Source: JAEZPW01 sp035629075 (lineage in GTDB: Bacteria > Acidobacteriota > Terriglobia > Terriglobales > Acidobacteriaceae). From it: DNA of 64,000 bases. The stretch spans positions 1 through 64,000 of the forward strand of contig DASPIK010000064.1 in assembly GCA_035629075.1 (NCBI GenBank), written 5' to 3'. The position numbers and the translations under genes are program-made. Below, piece after piece: positions 32,681-41,090 of the stretch (the first letter of the stretch is position 1; each line of letters starts with the position of its first letter). Under the pieces are notes generated by a model, which was not told the origin of the DNA, did not search any database, and was given only the letters and a program-made list of their open reading frames with translations.

Positions 32681-33896
32681 ATTTGCCCGTATTCAAGTTG
32701 TGTGAAACAGCCGTCGCGGAGTCGCTTGCGGCGGAGGAAGTCCAGAGCGCGGTGATTGGGCCGGGGAGATCGACGGCATTGCCGGCTGCGATTACGTCGC
32801 GATTGACGATGTGAAACGGTTGCACAGAATCCTGCTGGTTGAAGTCGGTGTTGCGCGTGGCCAACAGCAGGCGCTGCGGTCCGCAGGGCGCGACGATCGA
32901 GGCGAGGTCACTGCCGAGTCCGCGGAGGTTCACGTGCGTAGGTTGGGTGCCGCGCTTGCCGCCGAAGAACGTTGTGCGGCCGTCTACGCCGGCCAAGATC
33001 CACAAGGGCAGGGCTTCTTCTTCAACTACGGCCATGGAGTAGAAGGGCGGCAAGTCGTGGCTGTGGTCGCGCGCCTGTGCGCTCGGGGCCTCGTCATGAA
33101 ACGTCATGGCGCCGCTGAAGAAGTTGCGTACCGGCGAGAAGAACGCGTTGACGCCGATGGGGACGCCAGGCGTTGAGAGCGGCCAGGGATCATCGGTGTC
33201 CTGGCACTCGAGCACTGCCTGCTGCGGGTTGGCGTGGATGCAACGGACTCCTGGAAGCCAGGCTTCGATTGCGGAGCCGGCGAGGCCTGTGATGTGCCCG
33301 CGCACATCTCGCGGGAACGGACGCGAGTGCTTGATGGGCATTGACAGAAGTTCCTGAAAATTGCCGTTCTGCGCGCGGTAGTAGGTGAGCGCCGACGGGG
33401 TGAGCACGACGGCGGTGTCGCCCTGAAGCGCAACGTCGAGGATCGGGTCGTCGCTGGTTAAAAGAAGTCGGCGGCGAAGTGTGAGTGCGGAGGCGCCGCG
33501 CTGGTCGGCGGGGGAGCTGCGGGACATGGGAACCATCACCACTTCGCTGGTGCTTCCCTGCGCGATATCGGCGATCCAGAGGTAGTTTTGCTCGTTTTCG
33601 GAAAGTGTGACGCTGATATTGGCGACGGCCTGCGCGGGTTCGACCATGCGCATTCCGCGGCCCTGCAACTGTGACCGAATCTGTGCCGTAATCTTTGTGC
33701 TCTCGGACGCGCTGAGCGAAGAGCGGTTCGCGAACTTAATGGAGATGGCAGAACCGGGGCCGGCTTTTGCGGCGATCTTGTTGGCCAGGTCTGAGGCGGG
33801 AGCTGTCCAGACGTCGGCGTTTGCCGAAGCAAGCGAGAGCCCGCAGGCTATGGCGATGATGAACAGCCTTATGCGATGGCCGATGCACAGCCGCAT
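32643..33896 (-). CDS. Secreted hypothetical protein (417 aa), first gene of the ntrYX operon
   Basis: Residues 1-27 form a signal peptide (RLFIIAIACGLSLASANA). The next 100 residues (SAISIKFANRSSLSASES and a following region about ITAQIRSQLQGRG) resemble the LPS- or FlgT-type periplasmic domain, in which a small alpha/beta unit reads variable motifs; this is only a suggestion. The remaining 300 residues are beta-rich with repeated Thr/Ala/Leu strands, as in a propeller. I do not recognise the family. It overlaps the solute-binding protein gene by 38 bases, so the five genes from here to 27349 form one unit. A sensor-side periplasmic role is plausible. Confidence 0.65.
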   Translation of the reverse strand: MRLCIGHRIRLFIIAIACGLSLASANADVWTAPASDLANKIAAKAGPGSAISIKFANRSSLSASESTKITAQIRSQLQGRGMRMVEPAQAVANISVTLSENEQNYLWIADIAQGSTSEVVMVPMSRSSPADQRGASALTLRRRLLLTSDDPILDVALQGDTAVVLTPSALTYYRAQNGNFQELLSMPIKHSRPFPRDVRGHITGLAGSAIEAWLPGVRCIHANPQQAVLECQDTDDPWPLSTPGVPIGVNAFFSPVRNFFSGAMTFHDEAPSAQARDHSHDLPPFYSMAVVEEEALPLWILAGVDGRTTFFGGKRGTQPTHVNLRGLGSDLASIVAPCGPQRLLLATRNTDFNQQDSVQPFHIVNRDVIAAGNAVDLPGPITALWTSSAASDSATAVSHNLNTGKYEAYSLSLVCNQ

Positions 33897-33985
33897 GTCA
33901 TTTCCTTTTGTGGCGCGGGTAGCGGATTATAGCATCCCGCAGCTCCGCTCAGTATGCCTGAAACCCGCATGAATCCAAGCCGGAA

Positions 33986-34016
33986 CCCACCACGCGAGAG
34001 GCCTGCGCGTGGTGGG
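33986..34016. repeat. Hairpin with 11-bp perfect stem
   Basis: Arms 33986-33996 and 34006-34016 pair perfectly around a 9-nt loop. There is no T-run on either side, so it is not a clear terminator. It lies between the end of the SPFH gene and the start of the minus-strand sensor operon and could be a REP unit or an RNA stem that ends the SPFH transcript. Confidence 0.55.
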
Positions 34017-34103
34017 CAGTCCCGGCGGCACGGCATTTTGCGGAATGGAGTCGCCGCCGGAAAACTGCTGCTGCGGTAGTTCGCACCTGTCGCTTCGGGA
34101 CAA

Positions 34104-34116
34104 GGGTGCCGCACCC
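34104..34116. repeat. REP core GGGTGC-C-GCACCC
   Basis: A 13-bp dyad, identical in its arms to the one inside the kinase gene (29875-29887) and the one at 35571-35587. It lies just beyond the stop codon of the SPFH gene. Confidence 0.5.
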
Positions 34117-34132
34117 ATTTTCTGTCGCGAAA

Positions 34133-35490
34133 CTACTGCGGGGTTAGGCCACCTCCATTGGCGCGAGTGGAAAGTGAGGTTCCGGGCGGGTCATCCGGGA
34201 CTTGCTGGGGCGTGCCGGAGAGTCCGTTGCGCAGCACGTCGTTGAAGAAGAACTTGCCGTCGGTGGGCACCATCATGATCTGGATCTTGTCGGAGAGGCG
34301 CTCGGCGACGATTTTGTTGATGAGCAGCGGGTTCTGCTTGAGCACGGCGGCCTCGCTCTTCATGCGCTCGGCGTCTGCCACGGCCGTGATGCGGATACGG
34401 TTCGCTTCGGCTTCGGACAGCAGATTGCGACGCTGAAGTCGGCCTTGCTGTCGATGACCTTGGCTTCGGCGGCGGCCTCGGCGTTCTTAATGGTGGCTTC
34501 TTTGCGGGCTTCGGCTTCCAGGCGCGACTGCTGGATCTGCTTTTCTTTCAACGGCAGTGTGTATTGCATGGCGTCGGCTTCGCCCTTGGCTTGCAGCACG
34601 CGCACCTGCGCCTGGCCTTCGGCTTCCTTCACCTGCTGGACTTTCTGCGCTTCGGCCTGAAGTTCGGACAGTCGGACGTTCTTGGCCTGGATCTCGGTTT
34701 CGACGCCCATGCGGTCGTTTTCCTGTTCTTTGAGGAGAAGCGTTTCGAGGCCTTTTGCGTATTCGGGCGGCAACTGAATGTCGCGCAGCATGACTTCTTT
34801 CACGACGATGCCGTCGCCGGCGAGTCTGCCGATAATCGTCTGCGCAGCTAAATCGCGGATGTAATCGCGTCTGGCAGAAAAGATTTCCCGGACAGTATAC
34901 GAAGGCGCCATCTCGCGAAAAGTCGCAGCAATCGTGGGTTGCACGACCTCTACTTCAAGCTCCTCGGGAAGGTTTGCGTGGATGTAATCCAGTCGTCGGG
35001 CATCGAGGCGGTAGCGCACGCTAATCGCGAGGCCGATACTCAATCCTTCACGCGACTGAACTTTCAGTGGCTCCACTTTCTTGACCACGTCTCGCTTGGT
35101 GGCGGGCTCGGTGATCAGCGCGGTGGAGTAAACGCGTTCGCGGGTGTCGTAGAGGGCGACGCGCTCGATGAGCGGTTTGACAAAATGCACACCGGGATAG
35201 AGGGTGCCGGGACGCGTGCCAGAGAGCTGACTGACGCGCACGGCGGCCATCCCAGAGGGCACGACAACGATGCTGAGGGTGATGAGCAGCGGCACGAGGG
35301 CGAGCGCAGCCAGGCGCGCGGCCGTGGCGAAGCGCGGCGCGGCGGGCGCGGTGAGCTGGTCGGCGGGCGTGCCTCTCGCGAGACGGTGGCGATAGCTGGC
35401 CAGAAGATATATGTCGTAAGCCATGATCGACACGGCGACGATGAACAGCGCGATCGCGGCGATCAGCAGTGTGTATTTCAGGGCTAGCAT
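34133..35490 (-). pseudogene. SPFH/prohibitin-like membrane protein with a frameshift near its C-terminus
   Basis: Prohibitin-like SPFH proteins form oligomeric membrane scaffolds. From ATG 35490 the frame encodes two N-terminal hydrophobic segments (about 5-32 and 57-85), the SPFH domain (about 85-260) and a long Glu/Ala/Lys coiled coil (260-350). After AAAEAKVIDSKAD the frame turns into an unrelated basic tail and stops near 34360. The correct continuation (RRNLLSEAEANRIRI, then VADAERMKSEA and a C-terminus with KIQIMMVPTDGKFFF) is in another frame ending at 34133. One missing base near 34434-34436 explains it. The restored protein would have about 450 residues. It is either recently damaged or a base-call error. 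Confidence 0.8.
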
Positions 35491-35570
35491 GGACGGCCTC
35501 CTAAAGCGGTTTTCTCCAATGGTGCGGGGTTTGCGCTTACGTCTCTATGCACCCTGCGCTCCCGCGACAA

Positions 35571-35587
35571 GGGTGCGGGCGGCACCC
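35571..35587. repeat. REP core GGGTGC-GGGCG-GCACCC
   Basis: A third copy of the dispersed palindrome, with a 5-nt centre. It lies in the 105-bp gap between the 70-aa membrane protein gene and the SPFH gene and so could modulate expression between them. Confidence 0.5.
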
Positions 35588-35595
35588 CAATTCGG

Positions 35596-35808
35596 TCATA
35601 AGCCGGCGTTTCTTACGTCGCGCAGCACGGAGCGGCTGAGCACGCGGCTGCGGGTTTCGGGCCGCGAAGGCCCGGGTGCTGGTTCTGCTGTCATGCGAGA
35701 CATGAAGTGGAAGATTGCTTTCAGCAACGCCACTTCGATTAGTAGGGCCAGCAGCATCGAGGCGACGGTTACTGCGCTAATGCTCGATAAGGTGATCAGC
35801 CGTTCCAT
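35596..35808 (-). CDS. Small single-pass membrane protein (70 aa)
   Basis: The product has one long hydrophobic helix (about residues 4-36; SAVTVASMLLALLIEVALL) followed by a basic, Pro/Arg-rich cytoplasmic tail. ATG 35808 is chosen; a TTG 12 bases upstream is possible. It lies between the 68-aa gene, which it overlaps by 32 bases, and the SPFH gene, all on the same strand. I do not recognise a family. Small membrane partners of SPFH proteins are common, so a partner role is a reasonable guess only. Confidence 0.5.
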   Translation of the reverse strand: MERLITLSSISAVTVASMLLALLIEVALLKAIFHFMSRMTAEPAPGPSRPETRSRVLSRSVLRDVRNAGL

Positions 35809-35983
35809 AAGACTCTCCAAGGTTCAACGTTTCAGGGTCAAGGTTGATTGCGTGTGCACGCGACGTGTCGGCCGTCGTAAATCGCGATTTCAGCCGCCGC
35901 CTCAATAGCCGCGCTGTCGCGATCAGTTGTGGTGCGAAGGGCAGCACCCAGAGCAGTACGGGCCATGGGAGCAATGGGTCCAT
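35777..35983 (-). CDS. Small membrane protein (68 aa)
   Basis: The N-terminal 27 residues are hydrophobic (PVLLWVLPFAPQLIATARLL) and the rest is polar and basic, giving a short anchored protein. The best evidence for the gene is its start: ATG 35983-35981 shares a base with the TAA stop of the L,D-transpeptidase (TAATG), a classic coupling arrangement. Function unknown. Confidence 0.45.
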   Translation of the reverse strand: MDPLLPWPVLLWVLPFAPQLIATARLLRRRLKSRFTTADTSRAHAINLDPETLNLGESYGTADHLIEH

Positions 35984-36720
35984 TAGCGGCCTCCTGCGGA
36001 CCAGGTGGCGACCGTCTCGCGGGCGGTGGCGATCGTGGTCGTCGTGGCGCTGACAGCCGTGGCGCTCGTGGCCGCCGGCACCGCGGTCGTCAAGGCGGCG
36101 GTGCTGGCGACCGTGGCGGGGGTTCCACTGTTGTGCTTCTCCAGAGTGCTGCCGTCGCCGGCCATGCTGGTTTCGCCGAAGATCGCAACAATCTGTTCGT
36201 CGCGGTCGGCGCGTATGGAGACCGTGTCGCCGGGGCGGAGGATTGCGAAGAGTTCTTTGAGGTCGGCCTTCGCCATCCGAATGCAGCCGTGCGAGGCGGC
36301 CTTGCCGATCGAGCGCGGCTGGTTGGTACCGTGGATCCCGTAGCCCTTCTGGCTGAGGCCGATCCAGCGATTGCCCAGCGGATTGGCCGGGCCGGCGGGG
36401 ATGACCTGTCCTTTGTGGTAGTAGGTGGGATCGGTCAGGCGATTGATGACGGTGAAGTCGCCCGCCGGGCTAGGCGTACTCGCTTTGCCCACCGCTACTG
36501 GGTAGACCTTCACGATCTCGCCGTCTTCGAGCAGCGCGAGTTTGCGGTCGGTTATGCTGACGATGACTTCGCGCTTAGACTCGGTGGCTTTCGCTGCTTG
36601 GGCCTGATCCTGGGCGAAGGCTTCAGCCGCGGCCAGTACCATGACGGCCGCAATCGCGTGCACTCTAACCTGCCATCTTGCTCGGTTCGCCTCTACCGTG
36701 TTTCCTTCAGCCCGCCTCAT
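35983..36720 (-). CDS. L,D-transpeptidase (YkuD domain)
   Basis: This enzyme family forms 3-3 cross-links in peptidoglycan or attaches proteins to it, in the periplasm. The 245-residue product has a signal peptide (about residues 20-36, ending AEAFAQ), a YkuD domain (50-175) with GIHGTNQPRSIG and the catalytic SHGCIRM motif (Cys nucleophile), and a Thr/Ala-rich low-complexity tail of about 60 residues that is not part of the enzyme. ATG 36720 is chosen because GGAGG stands eight bases upstream; an ATG five codons earlier is possible. It leads an operon with two small membrane proteins and the SPFH gene and diverges from the XRE-flotillin operon. Confidence 0.9.
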   Translation of the reverse strand: MRRAEGNTVEANRARWQVRVHAIAAVMVLAAAEAFAQDQAQAAKATESKREVIVSITDRKLALLEDGEIVKVYPVAVGKASTPSPAGDFTVINRLTDPTYYHKGQVIPAGPANPLGNRWIGLSQKGYGIHGTNQPRSIGKAASHGCIRMAKADLKELFAILRPGDTVSIRADRDEQIVAIFGETSMAGDGSTLEKHNSGTPATVASTAALTTAVPAATSATAVSATTTTIATARETVATWSAGGR

Positions 36721-36921
36721 CTTCTTGTCCTCCATTCCGCACCTACGCAGAGTGCAGGGCGGCGACCAAGTTCACGTTGTTGAAACTGAAAGACTTAGTC
36801 CGTGGGCGGGCAGTTAGGGACTGTGGCAGGGAACGGACATCGTGTCAGGGCTGACACGGACGCAGCGTGTATCGAAGTGTTTTCAGTTCAGGAACATTCG
36901 AGGGGGAGTGTCCGATTTCGC

Positions 36922-36962
36922 TTGACGTTTATCACAAATCGCAATATCAATATCGCGATTTG
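36922..36962 (+). promoter_or_regulatory. Promoter with overlapping operator-like palindrome, XRE-flotillin operon
   Basis: TTGACG (36922-36927) is followed after 17 bp by TATCAA (36945-36950), a plausible promoter. Over it lies an inverted repeat: 36935-36947 pairs with 36950-36962 at 12 of 13 positions, separated by two bases. This AT-rich dyad in GC-rich surroundings, 10 bp ahead of the XRE gene's GTG, looks like an autoregulatory operator. Transcription would begin about 15 nt before the start codon. Confidence 0.65.
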
Positions 36963-36972
36963 CAATAGGCAG

Positions 36973-37482
36973 GTGCGATTGAGGCTTGGGGAAAAACTGC
37001 GGTACTTACGGGAAGTCGAAGGCACGCTACGTGGCCTCGGGCGAGAGATGACGCAGCAGGAGATTGTGCGCGCCGTGAAGAAAGAATTGGGAGAGTCGAT
37101 AAGCCAGTCGTACTTGTCGCAGATCGAGAGCGGGGCTCGGCCGCACCTGACGAACTCGACACGCATGTTGCTGGCGCGGTTCTTCAAGGTTCATCCGGGG
37201 TTCCTGGTTGACGACCCCGAGGGTTATCACACGGAACTGATGAGCGACCTGAGGGCCACCGAAGATTCCATGGACCTCTGGCTCATCAATGGCGCGGAGC
37301 GGTTCAGGCGCGACCCGGAGGTAAGGCAGGCGTTGCTGGAGATTTCGAAACACGAGGACTCGCGCAAGTGCTTGGTGTTGCTGGGTGCGATTCTTGAAAC
37401 GCCGAACCTGGTCGAACGCCTGTTGCAGGTGCTCAAGCCCGAAGCTGGGGCGGCGCGCGGTGAAGAAAGGAACGAGATATGA
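36973..37482 (+). CDS. XRE-family transcriptional regulator
   Basis: From GTG 36973 the protein has 169 residues. An N-terminal helix-turn-helix runs through LRYLREVEG, MTQQEIVRAVKKELG and SQSYLSQIESGARPHL, a long-looped XRE domain reminiscent of mycobacterial EspR-like proteins. FFKVHPGFLVDDPEGYH follows, then a helical C-terminal domain probably for dimerisation. The frame is open for 57 codons upstream, but those residues read as noise and cross the promoter palindrome, so the internal GTG is preferred. It overlaps the NfeD-like gene (ATGA). It probably controls this operon, and perhaps the divergent L,D-transpeptidase/SPFH operon, through the palindrome at 36935-36962. Confidence 0.8.
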   Translation: MRLRLGEKLRYLREVEGTLRGLGREMTQQEIVRAVKKELGESISQSYLSQIESGARPHLTNSTRMLLARFFKVHPGFLVDDPEGYHTELMSDLRATEDSMDLWLINGAERFRRDPEVRQALLEISKHEDSRKCLVLLGAILETPNLVERLLQVLKPEAGAARGEERNEI

Positions 37483-38165
37483 CCTGGGCTGGTTTCTACA
37501 TGCTGTGTTTTGTCGTTGGGTTTGCGCTGAGTCTGTTGTCGTTCTTGATCGGCAGCTTCGACGTGCACGTGCCAGACATGCACATGCACGGTGACCTCGG
37601 GCATTTTGGCGGAACCGACGGACTTCACGCCCACGGCGGACTTGATGGCGGTCACGGCGACCTGAATGGCTCGCATGGCGGCGCCTCGCACGGGCTGAAC
37701 ACGGAACCGCAGATGTCGTGGTTCAACTTCGGGACGGTCACGGCTTTCCTGGCGTGGTTTGGCGGGACGGGGTATCTGCTGACGCGTTTCTCCGGACTGT
37801 GGCTGTTCGCGATCTTTGCGCTGTCGACAGTGGCGGGCGTGGTTGGCGCATCGGCGATCTTCCTGTTCATCGCGAAGTTCCTGATGAAGCACGACAAGGC
37901 GCTGGATCCGGCGGACTACGACATGGTCGGGGTACTTGGGACGGTCAGCCTGCCAATTCGAGAAGGGGGCATCGGCGAAGTGATCTTTTCGCAGGAAGGG
38001 GCGCGGCGTTCTGTGAGCGCCAAAAGTGAGCAGCTTGAGGCGATCCCGGCGGGCACCGAGGTGGTGGTGACGCGATACGAAGAGGGATTCGCTTACGTGC
38101 GCCGGTGGGAAGAACTGGCTGACGAGGCGGCGGCTTCAAATGGACCGGCCCAGAAGGAGAGCTGA
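37479..38165 (+). CDS. NfeD-like membrane protein with a His-rich loop
   Basis: The 228-residue protein has an N-terminal helix (about 5-27), a loop (28-75) with nine His (30, 35, 37, 42, 50, 52, 59, 66, 71) and many Gly and Asp, two or three more helices (85-135), and a C-terminal OB-like beta domain (about 150-215; GVLGTVSLPIREGGIGEV). This is the NfeD layout; NfeD proteins are standard partners of flotillins, as in YuaF/YuaG. The His-rich loop is unusual and could bind zinc, nickel or copper. The stop is followed after one base by the next gene's GTG. The flotillin gene lies 1.4 kb downstream in the same operon. Confidence 0.8.
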   Translation: MTWAGFYMLCFVVGFALSLLSFLIGSFDVHVPDMHMHGDLGHFGGTDGLHAHGGLDGGHGDLNGSHGGASHGLNTEPQMSWFNFGTVTAFLAWFGGTGYLLTRFSGLWLFAIFALSTVAGVVGASAIFLFIAKFLMKHDKALDPADYDMVGVLGTVSLPIREGGIGEVIFSQEGARRSVSAKSEQLEAIPAGTEVVVTRYEEGFAYVRRWEELADEAAASNGPAQKES

Positions 38166-38166
38166 C

Positions 38167-39105
38167 GTGAACGACAGAGTCAGGCGCGTGATGGCGTGGG
38201 CTCCCATGGCTGGTGTGGCGGTATTTCTTGTTCGCGCGGGGTTGGTGTGGGAAAGATTGCCGGCGCGGATGATGTCGCACTTCGATGCGCACGGGAACCC
38301 GGACGGGTGGATGGGGAAGTCCGAGTTCTTCGCAGTAAGTTTGTTGCTTCTGCTGCCTGTCTTCGTGCTGCTGGAATATATGGCGGACCGCGTGGGAAGG
38401 CGAAAAGCAGTGGTCGGCTGGGCACTCATAGCGCTGACGTGGTTGTCCGCGGCGATGGTTCTCAGTGTCATGTGGGGAGCGATCGACGCGAACCTCTATC
38501 AGACGCGACTGAACGTTTTCCCGGTGTGGATTCTGGCGATTGCGACGGTTCCGCTGGCCCTGGGGATCGGTATCGATTGGCGTTGGTGGATGTCGCGACA
38601 GCGCAGGAAAGCGGCAGCAGAGCACGTTGGTCCGGTGCAGGTGACAGCGGAGGAACGGCACGGGTCCAGTTGGATGGCGCTGATCATGTTAACGATTGCC
38701 GGGTTGGTGACAGTGCTGCCGTTAGCTGCCCTTCCGAAGCAGGCGCGGACAGCGACGCTGTGGACCGTCGCGGTGGTTGGCTTGGTGCTGCTCGTAGCGG
38801 TGTATTGGGCATGGCGTGGATTCGTATACCGCTTCACGAATGCCGGGGTGGAGATACGGGCGCTGGGTCTCAGGTTGCGGCGAATTCCGCTGTCGCAGAT
38901 CAAGGAATTCAGGTCGGAACGAGTGAATCCGCTGACGGATTTCGGTGGATGGGGAATCAAGGGTTTTGGAAGTGATACCGCTTACATATGGGGCGGGCGC
39001 ACGGCGCTGCATATCAAGACGTACACGGGCGACGTGTATCTCGGCCACGAAAATCCAGACCGGCTGGTTCGCGATCTGGAAGCACTCATGAAAACAGCCC
39101 GTTAA
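38167..39105 (+). CDS. DUF1648/SdpI-like membrane protein with a C-terminal PH-like domain
   Basis: The 312-residue product starts at GTG 38167 with AGGAG close upstream. The N-terminal part carries the DUF1648 motif MMSHFDAHGNPDGWMGK (about residues 30-48), in which membrane segments flank a conserved H-G-x-P-D-G loop, as in SdpI-like immunity/membrane proteins. Several membrane helices follow. The last third (about 210-310; FVYRFTNAGVEIRALG) is a cytosolic PH-like beta domain. The combination suggests a sensor or scaffold at the inner membrane. It is one gene in the flotillin operon; the exact role is unknown. Confidence 0.7.
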   Translation: MNDRVRRVMAWAPMAGVAVFLVRAGLVWERLPARMMSHFDAHGNPDGWMGKSEFFAVSLLLLLPVFVLLEYMADRVGRRKAVVGWALIALTWLSAAMVLSVMWGAIDANLYQTRLNVFPVWILAIATVPLALGIGIDWRWWMSRQRRKAAAEHVGPVQVTAEERHGSSWMALIMLTIAGLVTVLPLAALPKQARTATLWTVAVVGLVLLVAVYWAWRGFVYRFTNAGVEIRALGLRLRRIPLSQIKEFRSERVNPLTDFGGWGIKGFGSDTAYIWGGRTALHIKTYTGDVYLGHENPDRLVRDLEALMKTAR

Positions 39106-39131
39106 TAAGGCTGAGAAAGTGAAGAGGAAAG

Positions 39132-39554
39132 ATGAAATTCATTCGCGTTTTTGCGGCGTTGGTGGTTCTGCCTTTCATAGCCACGCTGGCATTAGCCGAT
39201 GAAGCCGCCATGAAGCAGCAGGCGCAAAGCGCCGGAGAGCAGTGGCTCGCCGTCATCGATAACGGCAAGTACGGCGAAAGCTATGACATGGCTGCTCCGA
39301 TGTTCAAGGCGGCGCTGCAGAAAGCTGATTGGGAGCGCTCCTTGCGGGCGGTACGTGCGCCGCTTGGCAACATTGTGTCGCGGCAACTGGCGTCGGCGAC
39401 TTACACGACATCGCTGCCGGGCGCGCCGAACGGCAAGTACGTTGTGATGCAGTTCAACACCAACTTCCAGAATAAGAAGGATGCAGTAGAGACGCTCACA
39501 ATGGTGCTCGCTGACGACGGCCAGTGGAAGTCGACCGGGTACTTCATCAGGTGA
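39132..39554 (+). CDS. DUF4019 secreted protein
   Basis: The 140-residue product has a signal peptide (about 1-22, cleaved after LALA) and a small periplasmic alpha/beta domain: AGEQWLAVIDNGKYGESYDMAAP, then WERSLRAVRAPLG and the strands up to GQWKSTGYFIR. These match the DUF4019 family, frequent in Acidobacteriota and Proteobacteria, of unknown function and with a fold related to NTF2-like proteins. It lies 26 bp after the previous gene and 57 bp before flotillin. Confidence 0.8.
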   Translation: MKFIRVFAALVVLPFIATLALADEAAMKQQAQSAGEQWLAVIDNGKYGESYDMAAPMFKAALQKADWERSLRAVRAPLGNIVSRQLASATYTTSLPGAPNGKYVVMQFNTNFQNKKDAVETLTMVLADDGQWKSTGYFIR

Positions 39555-39611
39555 TTTCGCAACGGAGTGAAGCCGACTCATGGACTATGAGCGGCGAGGA
39601 GGATGGGGGTT

Positions 39612-41090
39612 ATGGACTTCAATTTCGCTGGGGTACCTTCAACAGTTTGGGTGATTGCGGGCCTGATGGTGCTGGGCCTGATGTTCCTGATGGCGATCTT
39701 TGCGCGGCTGTATCGCAAGGCAGGTCCGCATGAGGCGCTGATCGTGTACGGCGTACGCGGAACGAGGATCGTCAAGGGACACGGCACGGTGATCCTGCCG
39801 ATGGTCGAAAACTGCCTTGAGCTCTCGCTGGAGTTGATGTCTTTCGACGTGGCTCCGAAGCAGGACCTCTACACCAAGCAGGGCGTCGCGGTGACGGTCG
39901 AGGCTGTCGCGCAGATCAAGGTGAAGAGCGATCCGGAGTCGATTCTGACCGCTGCCGAGCAGTTCCTGACCAAGACGGACCAGGAGCGCGAAGGGCTGAT
40001 CCGACTAGTAATGGAAGGCCACCTGCGCGGCATCATCGGCCAGCTCACTGTGGAAGAGATCGTGAAGCAGCCGGAGATGGTCAGCGATCGCATGCGTTCG
40101 ACCTGCGCCGCAGACATGAACAAGATGGGACTGGAAGTTATATCGTTCACGATCAAGGAAGTGAAAGATCAGAACGAGTACATCACCAATATGGGCCGAC
40201 CCGATGTGGCGCGCATCAAGCGCGATGCCGATGTGGCTTCGGCTGAAGCCGATCGCGACACGGCAATCAAGCGTGCGCTGGCGCAGCGAGAGGCGGCGGT
40301 GGCCAAGGCACAGGCCGACCAGGAGCGGGTGCTGGCCGAGACGCTGTCGCAGGCCAAGCAGGCCGAGGCCACGCGTGACCTTGAGATCAAGAAGGCGCAG
40401 TTCCTGGAAGTGACCAAGAAGCAGCAGGCGCAGGCGGACAAGGCGTACGAGATCCAGACCAACGTCATGCAACAGCAGGTCATCGCCGAGCAGGTGAAGG
40501 TCATGCAAGTGGAGAAGCAGGAGCAGGTCAAGGTGCAGGAAGCCGAGATCTCGCGCCGCGAGAAAGAACTGATCGCCACTGTGCTTAAGCAGGCCGAGAT
40601 CGAGCGTCAGAGAATTCAGACGCTCGCCGAAGCCGAGAAGCAGCGCCTTATGGCCGAGGCCGAAGGTCGTGCGGCATCCATCCGGCAGCAGGGTGAGGCG
40701 GAAGCCGCCATCATCTTCAAGAAGGGCGAGGCGGAAGCGAAGGCCATGAACGTGAAGGCCGCGGCGTTCCAGGAGTACAACCAAGCCGCCGTGGTGGACA
40801 AGCTGCTTACGGGTTTGCCGGAAGTGGTCAGGGCGTTGTCAGCGCCGCTGGAGCATGTGGACAAGATCACCATCGTGTCCACCGGCGACGGGCGTGCGGC
40901 GGGCATGAACAAGATCACCGGCGACATCGCGCAGATGGCGGCGCAGGTTCCGGCACTGTTCGAGACGTTGAGCGGGATGCAGATCTCGGACCTGCTTGGC
41001 AAAGTGCGAGGCATCGGCGACAAAGCGCCTAAGCCGGATGTACTGCCCCCGGCGGAGGGGGACTCCAGGGCCGCTGGCGCGGGAAAGTAG
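39612..41090 (+). CDS. Flotillin family protein
   Basis: Flotillins are SPFH scaffold proteins of ordered membrane domains. The 492-residue protein has an N-terminal membrane helix (about 8-30), the SPFH/Band 7 domain (40-200), a long coiled coil rich in Glu-Ala, Gln-Lys and Arg repeats (200-410), and the flotillin C-terminal region (LLTGLPEVVRALSAPLEHVDKI). ATG 39612 is preferred to ATG 39603, because AGGAGG at 39597-39602 lies nine bases before it. It is the best candidate for the functional centre of this operon, in company with NfeD and PspA. A long AGT/CGT repeat element begins directly at its stop codon. Confidence 0.93.
   Translation: MDFNFAGVPSTVWVIAGLMVLGLMFLMAIFARLYRKAGPHEALIVYGVRGTRIVKGHGTVILPMVENCLELSLELMSFDVAPKQDLYTKQGVAVTVEAVAQIKVKSDPESILTAAEQFLTKTDQEREGLIRLVMEGHLRGIIGQLTVEEIVKQPEMVSDRMRSTCAADMNKMGLEVISFTIKEVKDQNEYITNMGRPDVARIKRDADVASAEADRDTAIKRALAQREAAVAKAQADQERVLAETLSQAKQAEATRDLEIKKAQFLEVTKKQQAQADKAYEIQTNVMQQQVIAEQVKVMQVEKQEQVKVQEAEISRREKELIATVLKQAEIERQRIQTLAEAEKQRLMAEAEGRAASIRQQGEAEAAIIFKKGEAEAKAMNVKAAAFQEYNQAAVVDKLLTGLPEVVRALSAPLEHVDKITIVSTGDGRAAGMNKITGDIAQMAAQVPALFETLSGMQISDLLGKVRGIGDKAPKPDVLPPAEGDSRAAGAGK

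Noticed and set aside
34133..34381. Separate 82-codon gene downstream of the SPFH gene
   Set aside because: It continues the SPFH coiled coil and C-terminus exactly and starts at an internal GTG without a ribosome site; a frameshift is the simpler explanation.
35929..36783. 284-codon plus-strand frame opposite the L,D-transpeptidase gene
   Set aside because: Gly/Arg/Val-rich composition typical of a shadow frame; the minus strand has the SHGCIRM motif, signal peptide and ribosome site.
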